DNA of 39,711 nucleotides from Acrasis kona. Its lineage: Eukaryota > Heterolobosea > Eutetramitea > Acrasida > Acrasidae. Below, piece by piece: positions 32,502 through 39,711 of the stretch. Positions within the stretch are counted from its first letter, which is position 1. Every line of letters begins with the position of its first letter. The notes beneath the pieces were generated by a model. The model was given only the letters and a program-made list of their open reading frames with translations, ran no database searches and was not told where the DNA came from. The DNA lies in assembly GCA_026419775.2 (NCBI GenBank), contig JAOPGA020001435.1, positions 1 to 39,711 on the forward strand, read 5' to 3'. Position numbers and translations under genes: made by a program.

Positions 32502-32925
32502 GAGAGCTCAACTACAACAAGATGCCAACATCTCCGAGGCAGGTATTGCTGCTATAGCCAGGCAATTTATTGCTCAAGCTAGCAAGCACAACATCGACGC
32601 CCAACAACAAGACGAGAGTGACGGGGAACAAGGTGGTGGAGAATTCAGCGAAAAGGACGAGGAGACAAGTGATGAGGACACGGATGAATGGGAAAGCGAT
32701 CCATCAAGACAAATTATGGTTAGCCCTGTTCCAGAACCTGTAGGAGCACCGATTACCGAAGCACCCATCATAATTGATGAAGACCCATTGGAGATTGTTG
32801 TTCCTGACAGTAGTGATGACGAGGACATTGAAGCGGAGGAGACGGAGAACTTGTTGAATGAAATGAAGAAAAGAGCCATCAAGAGGGAAATCTTCCGCTT
32901 ATACGAAGAACACAAAAAATTGTGA
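32502..32925 (+). CDS. Unknown acidic protein, 5' end not located
   Basis: An open frame runs from a good splice acceptor (TTTTAG ending 32501, after ATATATAA-type AT-rich sequence) to TGA at 32925, about 140 residues. The first in-frame ATG is only at 32716, so either an upstream exon is missing or the protein is the 69-residue C-terminal part. The sequence is strongly acidic (EFSEKDEETSDEDTDEWESD, DSSDDEDIEAEETENLL) and ends in a basic helix (NEMKKRAIKREIFRLYEEHKK). No family recognised. The minus-strand gene beginning at 32453 leaves less than 50 bp for a first exon, so the two models partly compete. Confidence 0.4.
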
Positions 32926-32973
32926 TTGACAATAAAATTGAAAGTCGTTGTTTTTTATTTATTTTGGTTGTAA

Positions 32974-33723
32974 CTAGTGATTGTCCTGATTGAAACGATT
33001 AACTTCGGTACTTTTGTTTGTTACACGCTCATGTAGTATTTTTAATGCCTTTGTAAGGTCATTGTTGTCGTTCATTCCATCTAAATCTTTCTTGATGCCA
33101 TCCGTCAGCCTCGCTATTTTCTCTGGTTCTTTGAGCCACATGCCCTGAGTTTCGATTAAAAAATCCATTTCCAATAGTACTCGGAGTTCAGTTTTATAGT
33201 CGGCATAAAGGTCAATGTCAACGTCAACGTGATCGTCCATCTGAATAGATTCCAAGTATTCCTCCCTCTTTCTTTTAATCTTTAGATAGGTGTCTTCAAT
33301 TAAGTTAAACGCTCTTTCGTTTATTTTTTGAGGTTCCACCTTCTCGTAGGGGACGGTGCCGATTTGATTATGTAGTTTGACCATTTTACGCAAGCTCTCT
33401 ATTGCTCCTTTGAGGTCGCCTTGGTTGATTAGCTGCGGTGTTCTTTCTTGTACCTGCAAGAAATCATTTGATGCTATCTGCTGCTCTCTGTAAAGAGTAA
33501 ATTCGGGACTGGCAGCTATTGGACAAATTTTATCATGAAGATTATCAATCTTTTTACACAGTCCTAATACCGTGGCTGAAAGGTCATCATTGATTGTTTT
33601 ATCTGAAATCGAAATTGTTAGATTTATACTTTTGATGTTTGAGAGTTCCTGACATGAATCCGAAATTGTCAGTTTAGTGATGGAAATCTCTTGACATGAA
33701 TCCGAAATTGGTACCACATCCAT
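32974..33723 (-). CDS. Unknown helical protein with a short internal repeat
   Basis: From the ATG at 33723 the frame gives 249 residues. The same frame stays open upstream for about 100 bases into the end of the neighbouring transposon remnant but has no ATG there. Near the N-terminus the segment ISDSCQE appears twice (PISDSCQEISITKL, TISDSCQELSNIKS), from a 17-bp DNA direct repeat, with a third weak unit. The rest is predicted alpha-helical and charged (EYLESIQMDDHVDVDIDLY). No domain recognised. If the transposon remnant inserted into the 5' end, the true start may have been lost. Confidence 0.5.
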   Translation of the reverse strand: MDVVPISDSCQEISITKLTISDSCQELSNIKSINLTISISDKTINDDLSATVLGLCKKIDNLHDKICPIAASPEFTLYREQQIASNDFLQVQERTPQLINQGDLKGAIESLRKMVKLHNQIGTVPYEKVEPQKINERAFNLIEDTYLKIKRKREEYLESIQMDDHVDVDIDLYADYKTELRVLLEMDFLIETQGMWLKEPEKIARLTDGIKKDLDGMNDNNDLTKALKILHERVTNKSTEVNRFNQDNH

Positions 33724-33824
33724 GTTCCAAAAGAGAGAGTTTTCTTTGAGCTTAAGTCTATTTTGTAAAGGAATCTCGGAGAAGTTTGAAAAACTTCCAC
33801 GATTAGACTTGTTGTAATTAATCA

Positions 33825-34575
33825 CTTCATCTGATTATCCGGATTAATCCATAGACTATGATTAATCAGGACCCATACCCTCAAATATTCAACCTGTGCC
33901 TTGGATTGGCACCAAATAAACGCAACAGGATATGTGTCAGTACATCCAGAGAATCGAACAGATATGACGAGAAGTTGAGATATCTTCTCTGGAACTATTT
34001 TGAATGTACCATCTGCATGAACCTGGTCATGCTCATTTACACTTTTGAGAATGTTGGCCATATATGGTGAGGACCACATAACATACATACAGTCTGGTGC
34101 GACAACATATGTTTGAAAAAAGTTTTTGTTCCGCAATGTTTTTGAGAGATCCGATCGAATTTCAATGTCAGCAAAGGTGATCAAAGACTTTGTTTCGACA
34201 ATTTCTCGTATTGCCTTCTCTACATGCTTCTTTGTAACAATCCACGCAGGGTCGGTAATCTTATTATCAGATAGGAGTCGGTTGAGAGATGCGGCAATTT
34301 GTGTTGCTTTGTGTTCTGTTGATCTCTATGTACTTGTTAAGCTCTTGTTGTCTCTCATCACACAAAAACACTTCCTTCACCTGATCGCAGTGTTCATGTT
34401 GGTCAAAAATTAAGTAATACTTTTCACCATTCTGTTCATACTCCTTGATCTTGCACCTGCATTGCTCTTCTCTCTTCTTGTCATGTGCACCGCCAATGTA
34501 ATTTTTATGTGTGCATCTGAATGTCCGAGAACCATCTTTGTTGTGAACCTTTCCATTTCCCTGATTCTTCGGTCA
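33825..34575 (-). pseudogene. MULE (Mutator-like) transposase fragment with FLYWCH-type zinc finger
   Basis: Reading down the minus strand: a FLYWCH-like zinc finger (RTFRCTHK, CRCKIKEYEQ, FDQHEHCDQ; about 34540-34380), a frame shift near 34310, then LNRLLSDNKITDPAWIVTKKHVEKAI leading into a continuous frame. There the MULE core starts with HADGTFKIVPEKISQLLVIS (first catalytic Asp) and YPVAFIWCQSKAQVEYLRVW. The frame stops soon after, so the rest of the DDE core, with its second Asp and Glu, is missing. A 5' start is also lacking. It is a broken fragment of a plain DNA transposon. Confidence 0.75.
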
Positions 34576-34609
34576 AAATTTATTCTGGTCAATGATGATT
34601 TGGTTGGGG

Positions 34610-35080
34610 TTGTTGCCGTTGATTACACTGCTCTTTGGTCAATTCTCCTTGGTCAAGTTGTATATTTTTCATCTCGAACCATGAGCACGCCAGAGTAATA
34701 TCGTGATTGCGCCCTAAAAATGGCCCATGAATGTCAATTATCCGTCCGTCACTTATTACATACAACATGATATTTTAATGTATGCCTCTTCTTTTTACCA
34801 GAGTAATATACCTCTTGAATATAAACATCAAATTGCACTCTGTTGCATCTACAACAGCGTAAATCTTATGGAAAAATCGGTAGGGTGAATTTGTTGATAT
34901 CGTATCCTCCAGTTGAATTCTCTTGTCGTCGACTAATGCTTTCATTGTGCATCGGATGATCTTGTTATACTCCACACCAGACACTTGAGATGAAGCAAAG
35001 GCTTTTTGCTGTAAAGGATATTGCTTCAAAAAATGTAGAGTGATAATCATATCATTTATAGTGACACCATGCACTAATAG
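34610..35080 (-). pseudogene. PIF/Harbinger-type (DDE_Tnp_4) transposase fragment
   Basis: Segments in order on the minus strand: LHFLKQYPLQQKAFASSQVS; YAVVDATECN (first catalytic Asp); in the next frame VYYSGKKKRHTLKYHVV; and in a third frame SDGRIIDIHGPFLGRNHDIT (second Asp, GRxHD motif). The order and spacing match DDE_Tnp_4 transposases. There are two frame shifts (near 34830 and 34765) and the C-terminal third with the catalytic Glu is missing, replaced by the MULE fragment. Not functional. Confidence 0.75.
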
Positions 35081-35157
35081 AGGAGTTTATAACAACAGTA
35101 ATAAATCAACTGTTACGCCCAGGTTTTCCTTGAGTGATTAATTACAACAAGTCTAAT

Positions 35158-35431
35158 GTCATCGTATTTTAAACTTGACCGCTGCAGATTGTTATACTTA
35201 CATGAACACCAATCTCAGAACAGTGTGTCCACCATATGATGGCTTCTTTATATTAATTTCGAATCAAATCTAACTTGCATCGAATGCACGACGGTGAAGT
35301 CTGTTCCCTTATAACTTTTGTTCAACATCTTTTGTAAATAGCGTCGGCACAATTTGCGGCGAAATACCGGTACCACGATTCCCCACAATAAAAGGACACC
35401 AAAATTAACAACAAAAAACAATACAAAGCAA
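35158..35431. other. Spacer before the Old Yellow Enzyme gene
   Basis: 274 bp between the transposon remnant and the OYE start. The last 60 bases upstream of the ATG are A-rich, as expected of a 5' leader. Minus-strand frames here are shadows. No repeat or RNA is seen. Confidence 0.35.
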
Positions 35432-36604
35432 ATGTCAAGTCTCACAAAGCAAGAAAGAGCAGATTCTAAACTATTTAAACCAATAACGCTAGGGAGTGTT
35501 CACCTTGATCATCGCATAGTCATGGCACCACTAACAAGATTCCGTTCACCAAATGCGGTACCCACACCATTAGTCGCAGAATACTATTCGCAACGAACCA
35601 CAAAGGGGGGACTCATCATTTCAGAGGCCACATTCATCAGCACGACAGCAGGAATGTATCCTAATGCTCCAGGAATTTACACTCAAGAACAAATTGATGC
35701 TTGGAAGATCATCACTGATGCTGTGCACAAAAAAGGTGGCAAGATTTTCTGTCAACTCTGGCAAGTAGGAAGAGCGTCAAATTCCGTGCTATTAGGACAA
35801 AAAGCCTATTCATCAAGTGCCATTGCAATTAGCGGAATAAACAATTTAACTGGAAAACCACAAGAAGTTCCAAAAGAAATGACCCATCAAGACATTAAAC
35901 AAGTCACATCGGAGTATGTCCAAGCTGCAAAGAATTCTCTTCTTGCTGGATTCGACGGAGTAGAAATTCACAATGCAAATGGTTACCTACTGGATCAATT
36001 CCTTCAAGATAACATTAATCAAAGAACAGATGAATACGGAGGATCAATTCAAAACAGGGCGCGTTTCACATTAGAAGTCGTTGATGCTGTGGTTGCAGCC
36101 ATCGGAGCGGACAAGGTTGGAATTCGTTTCAGTCCCTTCGGATTCTTCCAAGACGCAAAAGACTCTGATCCAGTTTCACACTTTGAGTATGTATGTGAAA
36201 TGATTGAACCCAAACAACTTGCATACGTTCACATTCTAGAGCCAAGATCAGACCTTGTAGTTTCTAACGAAGATGAAAAAATGAACATTTTGAAGGAGGC
36301 CGCTCAGAAGAGAGGTGTCACTGACTTACTAAAGATTCAAGATGAGATTAGTTTGAAACCGTTTAAGAGAGTGTTGAAGAATACACCGTTGTTGTCTGCA
36401 GGATCTTACAATTTGAACAATCCATTTGAACCTGTTGAGAAGGGAGATGTAGATGGTGTTGTTTATGGAAGATACTTTATTTCGAATCCTGATCTTGTTA
36501 AGAGAATTAGAGAAGGAATTGAACTCACGAAATACGATCGTAGTACTTTCTACACCAGTGGTGAAGTGGGTTATACAACATGGCCAGAACATTCGGATAT
36601 GTAA
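35432..36604 (+). CDS. Old Yellow Enzyme-family NADPH:flavin ene-reductase
   Basis: A single exon of 390 residues from ATG TCA AGT at 35432. It is an FMN-binding TIM barrel with family landmarks: PITLGSVHLDHRIVMAPLTRFRS at the N-terminus, GGLIISEATFIS, FCQLWQVGR, the substrate-anion pair in EIHNANGYLLDQFL (His and Asn), the signature DNINQRTDEYGGSIQNRARF, and VGIRFSPFG. The C-terminal VVYGRYFISNPDLVKRI contributes to phosphate binding. Such enzymes reduce activated C=C bonds of enones (12-oxophytodienoate reductase and yeast OYE type). The physiological substrate is not readable from sequence. The next gene starts 51 bp downstream in the same direction. Confidence 0.95.
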   Translation: MSSLTKQERADSKLFKPITLGSVHLDHRIVMAPLTRFRSPNAVPTPLVAEYYSQRTTKGGLIISEATFISTTAGMYPNAPGIYTQEQIDAWKIITDAVHKKGGKIFCQLWQVGRASNSVLLGQKAYSSSAIAISGINNLTGKPQEVPKEMTHQDIKQVTSEYVQAAKNSLLAGFDGVEIHNANGYLLDQFLQDNINQRTDEYGGSIQNRARFTLEVVDAVVAAIGADKVGIRFSPFGFFQDAKDSDPVSHFEYVCEMIEPKQLAYVHILEPRSDLVVSNEDEKMNILKEAAQKRGVTDLLKIQDEISLKPFKRVLKNTPLLSAGSYNLNNPFEPVEKGDVDGVVYGRYFISNPDLVKRIREGIELTKYDRSTFYTSGEVGYTTWPEHSDM

Positions 36605-36655
36605 TAATAAAAATTGTATTTTTACTTTCGTTGGTTGTGCATCTTTTTGTAAGGT

Positions 36656-37585
36656 ATGGACGCATTTGGAGGACAAAATTCTCAGACTTTATTGGAACGA
36701 GTGAAAAATTGGTTTTATGGCATTCCGTTATTTACGAGACTCATTTTTGTGCTGTGTACTCTGATATTTATAGTACAAACTTTGATTAGTTGGCCAAGTG
36801 TTCAACTTGTATGTTTTCAATTTGAGTCGGTCGTTAGGAGGAACGAATACTTTAGGATACTTACTCACGTATTTTTTCATGTGGACTTGATCCATCTCGC
36901 ATTCAACATGATGGGGTTAATGAGCCTCGGCAACTTTCTTGAAGTGAAACTCGGAACTACGTATATATTATTTTGTACAATTTTGTTGATGGTGATTAAT
37001 TCAATCGTTAACATTACTTTGATGTTATGTCTTTCACTAGCAGAGAAGTTTGGTTTACCAATAACACCCACATGTTCTGTTGGCTTTAGTGGAATCCTCT
37101 TTTCATATATAGTTATGAGTTCGCACTATTCACCTGTATCGCAAAGTTTGTTCGGAATCTACTCTGTTAGTGCAAAGTACTATCCTTGGTTTCTATTGTT
37201 AATAAGTCAAATTCTGTTACCTGGTGCATCATTCTTGGGTCACCTCTCAGGTATTATTTCGGGCTACATCATGGTGTTGGTTGTTCAAAATAATAAACTT
37301 ACTAACATCGTCCTCTCTGTAGAGAGTTTTATCCCAAACTTTCTTGTCCAGTCACCAAATTATCATGCTACTGGACGTAATAATGATAGTTATGAGTTGC
37401 TACCGACAGACAGTGGTGTTACACAGCAGGATCAAGTAGGTTTAGTACCAAAGGCTGTATCATCAATGGTTCAATGGGTTAAGCAGAAAGCAGGAACCTT
37501 GTCTTTGGGAGAGGCTCACATTCAACAGCAAAGTGAAGATCCTTGGACAAACAAAGGACAGGGAAGGGTACTAGGACACCAATAA
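36656..37585 (+). CDS. Rhomboid-family intramembrane serine protease
   Basis: A single exon of 309 residues with about six membrane segments. The rhomboid core shows RILTHVFFHVDLIHLAFNMMGL (HxxxN in TM2), the catalytic Ser in VGFSGILFSYIV and the catalytic His in FLGHLSGIISGYI. The active-site dyad is therefore intact, unlike iRhoms and Derlins. About 100 residues of polar, Gln-rich cytosolic tail follow. The layout (core first, tail last, no N-terminal domain) is closest to RHBDD1/RHBDL4-like or DUF1751-like members. Likely in ER or Golgi membranes, cleaving transmembrane substrates; the exact subfamily is uncertain. Confidence 0.88.
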   Translation: MDAFGGQNSQTLLERVKNWFYGIPLFTRLIFVLCTLIFIVQTLISWPSVQLVCFQFESVVRRNEYFRILTHVFFHVDLIHLAFNMMGLMSLGNFLEVKLGTTYILFCTILLMVINSIVNITLMLCLSLAEKFGLPITPTCSVGFSGILFSYIVMSSHYSPVSQSLFGIYSVSAKYYPWFLLLISQILLPGASFLGHLSGIISGYIMVLVVQNNKLTNIVLSVESFIPNFLVQSPNYHATGRNNDSYELLPTDSGVTQQDQVGLVPKAVSSMVQWVKQKAGTLSLGEAHIQQQSEDPWTNKGQGRVLGHQ

Positions 37586-37618
37586 AATATTGTTAGTTAA
37601 AATTAAAGTCTTGTAAAC

Positions 37619-38335
37619 ATGGACAACTTATTTGATGGATTTGATTTAAATGAACCAGAAGCAAACAATGAACGAAGCAGACCTGAACGTTGCAAATCAT
37701 GCATGAGGGTACCAATCGACCAAAAATGCCTTTGTATGTTTCTCCCAAACCCACGACCTTTAAAACTAGTAAAATCTAGTGAGCTTAATGTTATAATATT
37801 ACAACATTCACATGAATCAAGAGAATTTAAAAATACTGGTGGGTTCATACCAGCGTGTTTGAAAAATGCTCATTTAATAACCGGAAAGAAGTTTGCAAAA
37901 GGATGTAACGAAAAACTAAAGCAGGCATGTGATGATATAGAGGGTACTTGGGTATTGTACCCATCAGCTTCTGCACTGGACATTGCGGAACTTATTACAA
38001 AAAATCTCGAAGAGACACAGCATCCATTAAAAGGATCGCTGCCACTAAGAAACCTTATAGTAATTGATGGGACGTGGATTTATGCAAAAAGATTAATTTC
38101 AAGAAATCATACATTATTAAAGGGTATGAGGTATCTTTGCATTAATCCGAAACATGCCACAAGGTACCGAATCAGAAGTGAACCCAATGAAAAATATTTG
38201 TCAACATTGGAAGCCGTTGCTTTTTGTATCTCCACTATTGAGGATGACCAAAGTATTTATGATAAAATGACATTGCCACTTGATGGGCTAGTTGAATCAT
38301 TCAATTCCATTGTTATAAACAATCAAACGACTTAG
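37619..38335 (+). CDS. DTWD2: DTW-domain tRNA-uridine aminocarboxypropyltransferase
   Basis: A single exon of 238 residues. The N-terminus has a zinc-ribbon-like Cys set (CKSCMRVPIDQKCLCMF). The DTW domain follows: VIILQHSHESREF (LQHPxE-like), VIDGTWIYAKRL (the DxTW motif) and YRIRSEPNEKYLSTLEAVA. Family role: transfers the 3-amino-3-carboxypropyl group of SAM to uridine in tRNA (acp3U), at position 20/20a in eukaryotes for DTWD1/DTWD2 and at 47 for bacterial TapT. The leading Cys cluster and the LQHxxE motif fit the DTWD2/TapT branch, so that symbol is tentative. It starts 34 bp after the rhomboid stop. Confidence 0.88.
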   Translation: MDNLFDGFDLNEPEANNERSRPERCKSCMRVPIDQKCLCMFLPNPRPLKLVKSSELNVIILQHSHESREFKNTGGFIPACLKNAHLITGKKFAKGCNEKLKQACDDIEGTWVLYPSASALDIAELITKNLEETQHPLKGSLPLRNLIVIDGTWIYAKRLISRNHTLLKGMRYLCINPKHATRYRIRSEPNEKYLSTLEAVAFCISTIEDDQSIYDKMTLPLDGLVESFNSIVINNQTT

Positions 38336-38468
38336 TCATACATTAAAATATTTTCTATTTTCATAGCCTTTTGTTGTTCAATTCTCTTAGCACATCATAC
38401 GGAACACCTGGGGATGCACAAAAGAAGTGTTGTAAAAACAATCATGTTCCATTCAGTTGTCCAAAACA

Positions 38469-39711
38469 ATGTCTTCTTTGACGATAACACCCCAAGAACA
38501 AGATGAACACGACAGAAATACCGATAAAAACAGATTGCTGTTCATAGGTTATAACGAGAAGGGCAAAAAGTTTGTTGGAGGAACTGAGTCGGGCATTTTA
38601 GTTTGTGAGTCCAATCCATTCATGGAGATTGCAATGAGAAGTACGCATTATCTGTAATGTTACATTTTTAACGAGTAAAGAATTTCCTGATGGAGGCATA
38701 GGATTCGTAGAAATTATAAATGAAAAGGAATCTATTGTGGCACTAGTTGGCGGAGGGTCACATCCTGCATTTGAACTAAACATTATTAAATTTTACAACT
38801 ACAGTACAAAGAAACTGACTGGACAGATAATCTGTCGTCAAAAGGTTGTATCATTAAAATCAAGAGACCAATAGTAAGCATTTTGCATTTGATTTTACTC
38901 ACCTTTCATAGTATAGCAGTTGCATCCGAGGAGCAATTGTTCATTTACAACATTAAAAAGTTGAACGAATCTCCATTTGCGACGTACAAAACAAGTCCAA
39001 ACCCAAAAGGCTTAATGTCTTTTGTTAGGGATAAAATGGGATCAAAATGTATATTAGCTTTTCCAGACGAGAAAAAAGGATGCATCAGGATCATTAACTT
39101 ATCAACTACTTCTACTAATAAAATACTCAAGGACCACGCATTTGTGGCACATGAAGGATCACTACATGCAATTACGTGTAACTCTTTGGGCAGCCTGGTT
39201 GCGTCAGCATCAGACAATGGTACACTTTTAAAGCTATTTGATACTCAAAGTGGGAGAAAACTACATGAGTTTAGAAGTAATCATCTCAAATAAAGTCACA
39301 TTAACTTTCTTGTAGGGGGTAAGAAAAAGTCAACCATCCATTCCATTGCCATTAGTCACGATGACACCTACGTGTGTTGCGTATCTTCATCGACACTTCA
39401 TGTCTTCTCGGTAAAAGAAGAGTAAGTATTATCTATCCATCATTGTGTTAACATTTTGTAGCAGCGTTCCACAGGAAGCAGAAACAAACAATGCCAGCAC
39501 ACCCAACTCTTATGCAAGTTTCTTCACAAAAACAGGGAGTTCGTTGATTGGAGCCGGCTATGACGTTTTTAATATTGTACAAACAGAGGAAACAGAAGCA
39601 GATTTAAATATCATGGAATAGACAGTCCAAGCATATGTACCTTTATGGAAAAGCCAACCACAAGATTAATGTAGTAACTTCGGAAGGCATCATGTTGGAA
39701 CTTGAGTTTGA
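38469..39711 (+). CDS. WIPI/Atg18-type PROPPIN, cut by window edge
   Basis: Exons 38469-38640, 38681-38873, 38912-39276, 39316-39421 and 39462 onward (introns 38-40 nt) keep the frame. The protein is a WD-like beta-propeller: CESNPFMEIAMRKFPDGGIGFVE, IVALVGGGSHPAFELNIIKFY, LLAFP-like strand ILAFPDEKKG, AHEGSLHAITCNSLGSLVASASDNGTLLKLFDT. The FRRG phosphoinositide-binding motif is assembled exactly across intron 3 (HEFR joined to RGKKKS). It most resembles WIPI3/WIPI4 (WDR45B/WDR45). Family role: binds PI3P on forming autophagosomes and recruits Atg2. Beyond about 39610 the text continues (VVTSEGIMLELEF) but in shifted frames, from a missed intron or a sequence error. The gene runs off the window. 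Confidence 0.85.

Larger units (their letters stand above)
33802..35157 (-). mobile_element. Decayed DNA-transposon remnant with 24-bp perfect inverted ends
   Basis: The 24-mer starting ATTAGACTTG at 33802-33825 is exactly repeated, inverted, at 35134-35157. Inside, on the minus strand, are pieces of two different transposase families: a PIF/Harbinger-type DDE segment (about 34610-35080) followed by a FLYWCH-type zinc finger plus MULE transposase segment (about 33825-34575). Both are frame-shifted and truncated. No target-site duplication of 3 or 8-11 bp is obvious in the flanks. It could be a MULE inserted into a Harbinger element, or a chimera sharing one pair of ends. It is non-autonomous in this state. 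Confidence 0.75.

Noticed and set aside
36656-37585. Rhomboid-like protein as an inactive Derlin or iRhom
   Set aside because: Both the catalytic Ser (GFSG) and His (GHLSG) are present.
1-39711. CRISPR arrays, tRNA or rRNA genes
   Set aside because: I saw no regularly spaced repeats of array type and no tRNA T-loop/acceptor pairing or rRNA sequence I could support by eye.

Overview
This is gene-dense nuclear DNA of a eukaryote that uses the standard genetic code (TAA, TAG and TGA all end genes here) and very short GT-AG introns. Nearly every intron I could place is 35-45 nt (longest 54), often with a CTAAC/ACTAAT-like branch site. Genes lie tens to a few hundred bases apart, several with 3' ends almost touching. 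The gene set (CUL4, Tim10, prolidase, an Atg18/WIPI protein, a DTW protein, Old Yellow Enzyme, a group-X-like hybrid histidine kinase, a Crinkler-type protein, a hAT transposon) fits a free-living protist such as a heterolobosean amoeba, or an early-diverging fungus. I cannot fix the lineage from sequence alone.

Left part (1-7.5 kb), accessory in character. A Crinkler-type P-loop NTPase/nuclease-like gene (minus, six exons) is followed by an unknown gene with an in-frame TAG that may be an intron end, a frame-shifting coding remnant, a BRCT plus PD-(D/E)XK nuclease-like gene (plus), and a decayed coding stretch on the minus strand.

Core part (7.5-18.2 kb). A 1,932-residue hybrid sensor kinase (pseudokinase, AAA ATPase, helical region, GAF, HisKA, HATPase, receiver) and a CUL4-type cullin lie in tandem. 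An epoxide-hydrolase-like protein with a long coiled-coil tail converges on the cullin.

Transposon (18,264-21,457). A complete-looking hAT element with matching terminal repeats, a perfect 8-bp target duplication and a 702-residue open transposase sits about 90 bp upstream of a membrane patatin-like lipase. Its left arm carries three identical 53-bp copies of the transposase's own start region and a 70-bp inverted copy of its right end.

Right part (21.5-39.7 kb). In order: patatin-like lipase, nodulin-like MFS transporter, membrane-anchored prolidase (seven exons including a 16-nt one), TRAF-zinc-finger/triple-SPRY protein, Tim10 (two exons), a frame-disrupted histidine/glutamate-rich repeat gene, three unknown genes, a decayed DNA-transposon remnant with 24-bp perfect inverted ends holding pieces of two transposase families, Old Yellow Enzyme, a rhomboid protease, a DTW tRNA-modification protein and a WIPI/Atg18-type autophagy protein running off the right edge.

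No single operon-like system is evident. The most unusual content is the left-hand NTPase/nuclease cluster, the start-codon-bearing repeats of the hAT element, and the domain fusions in the host genes.
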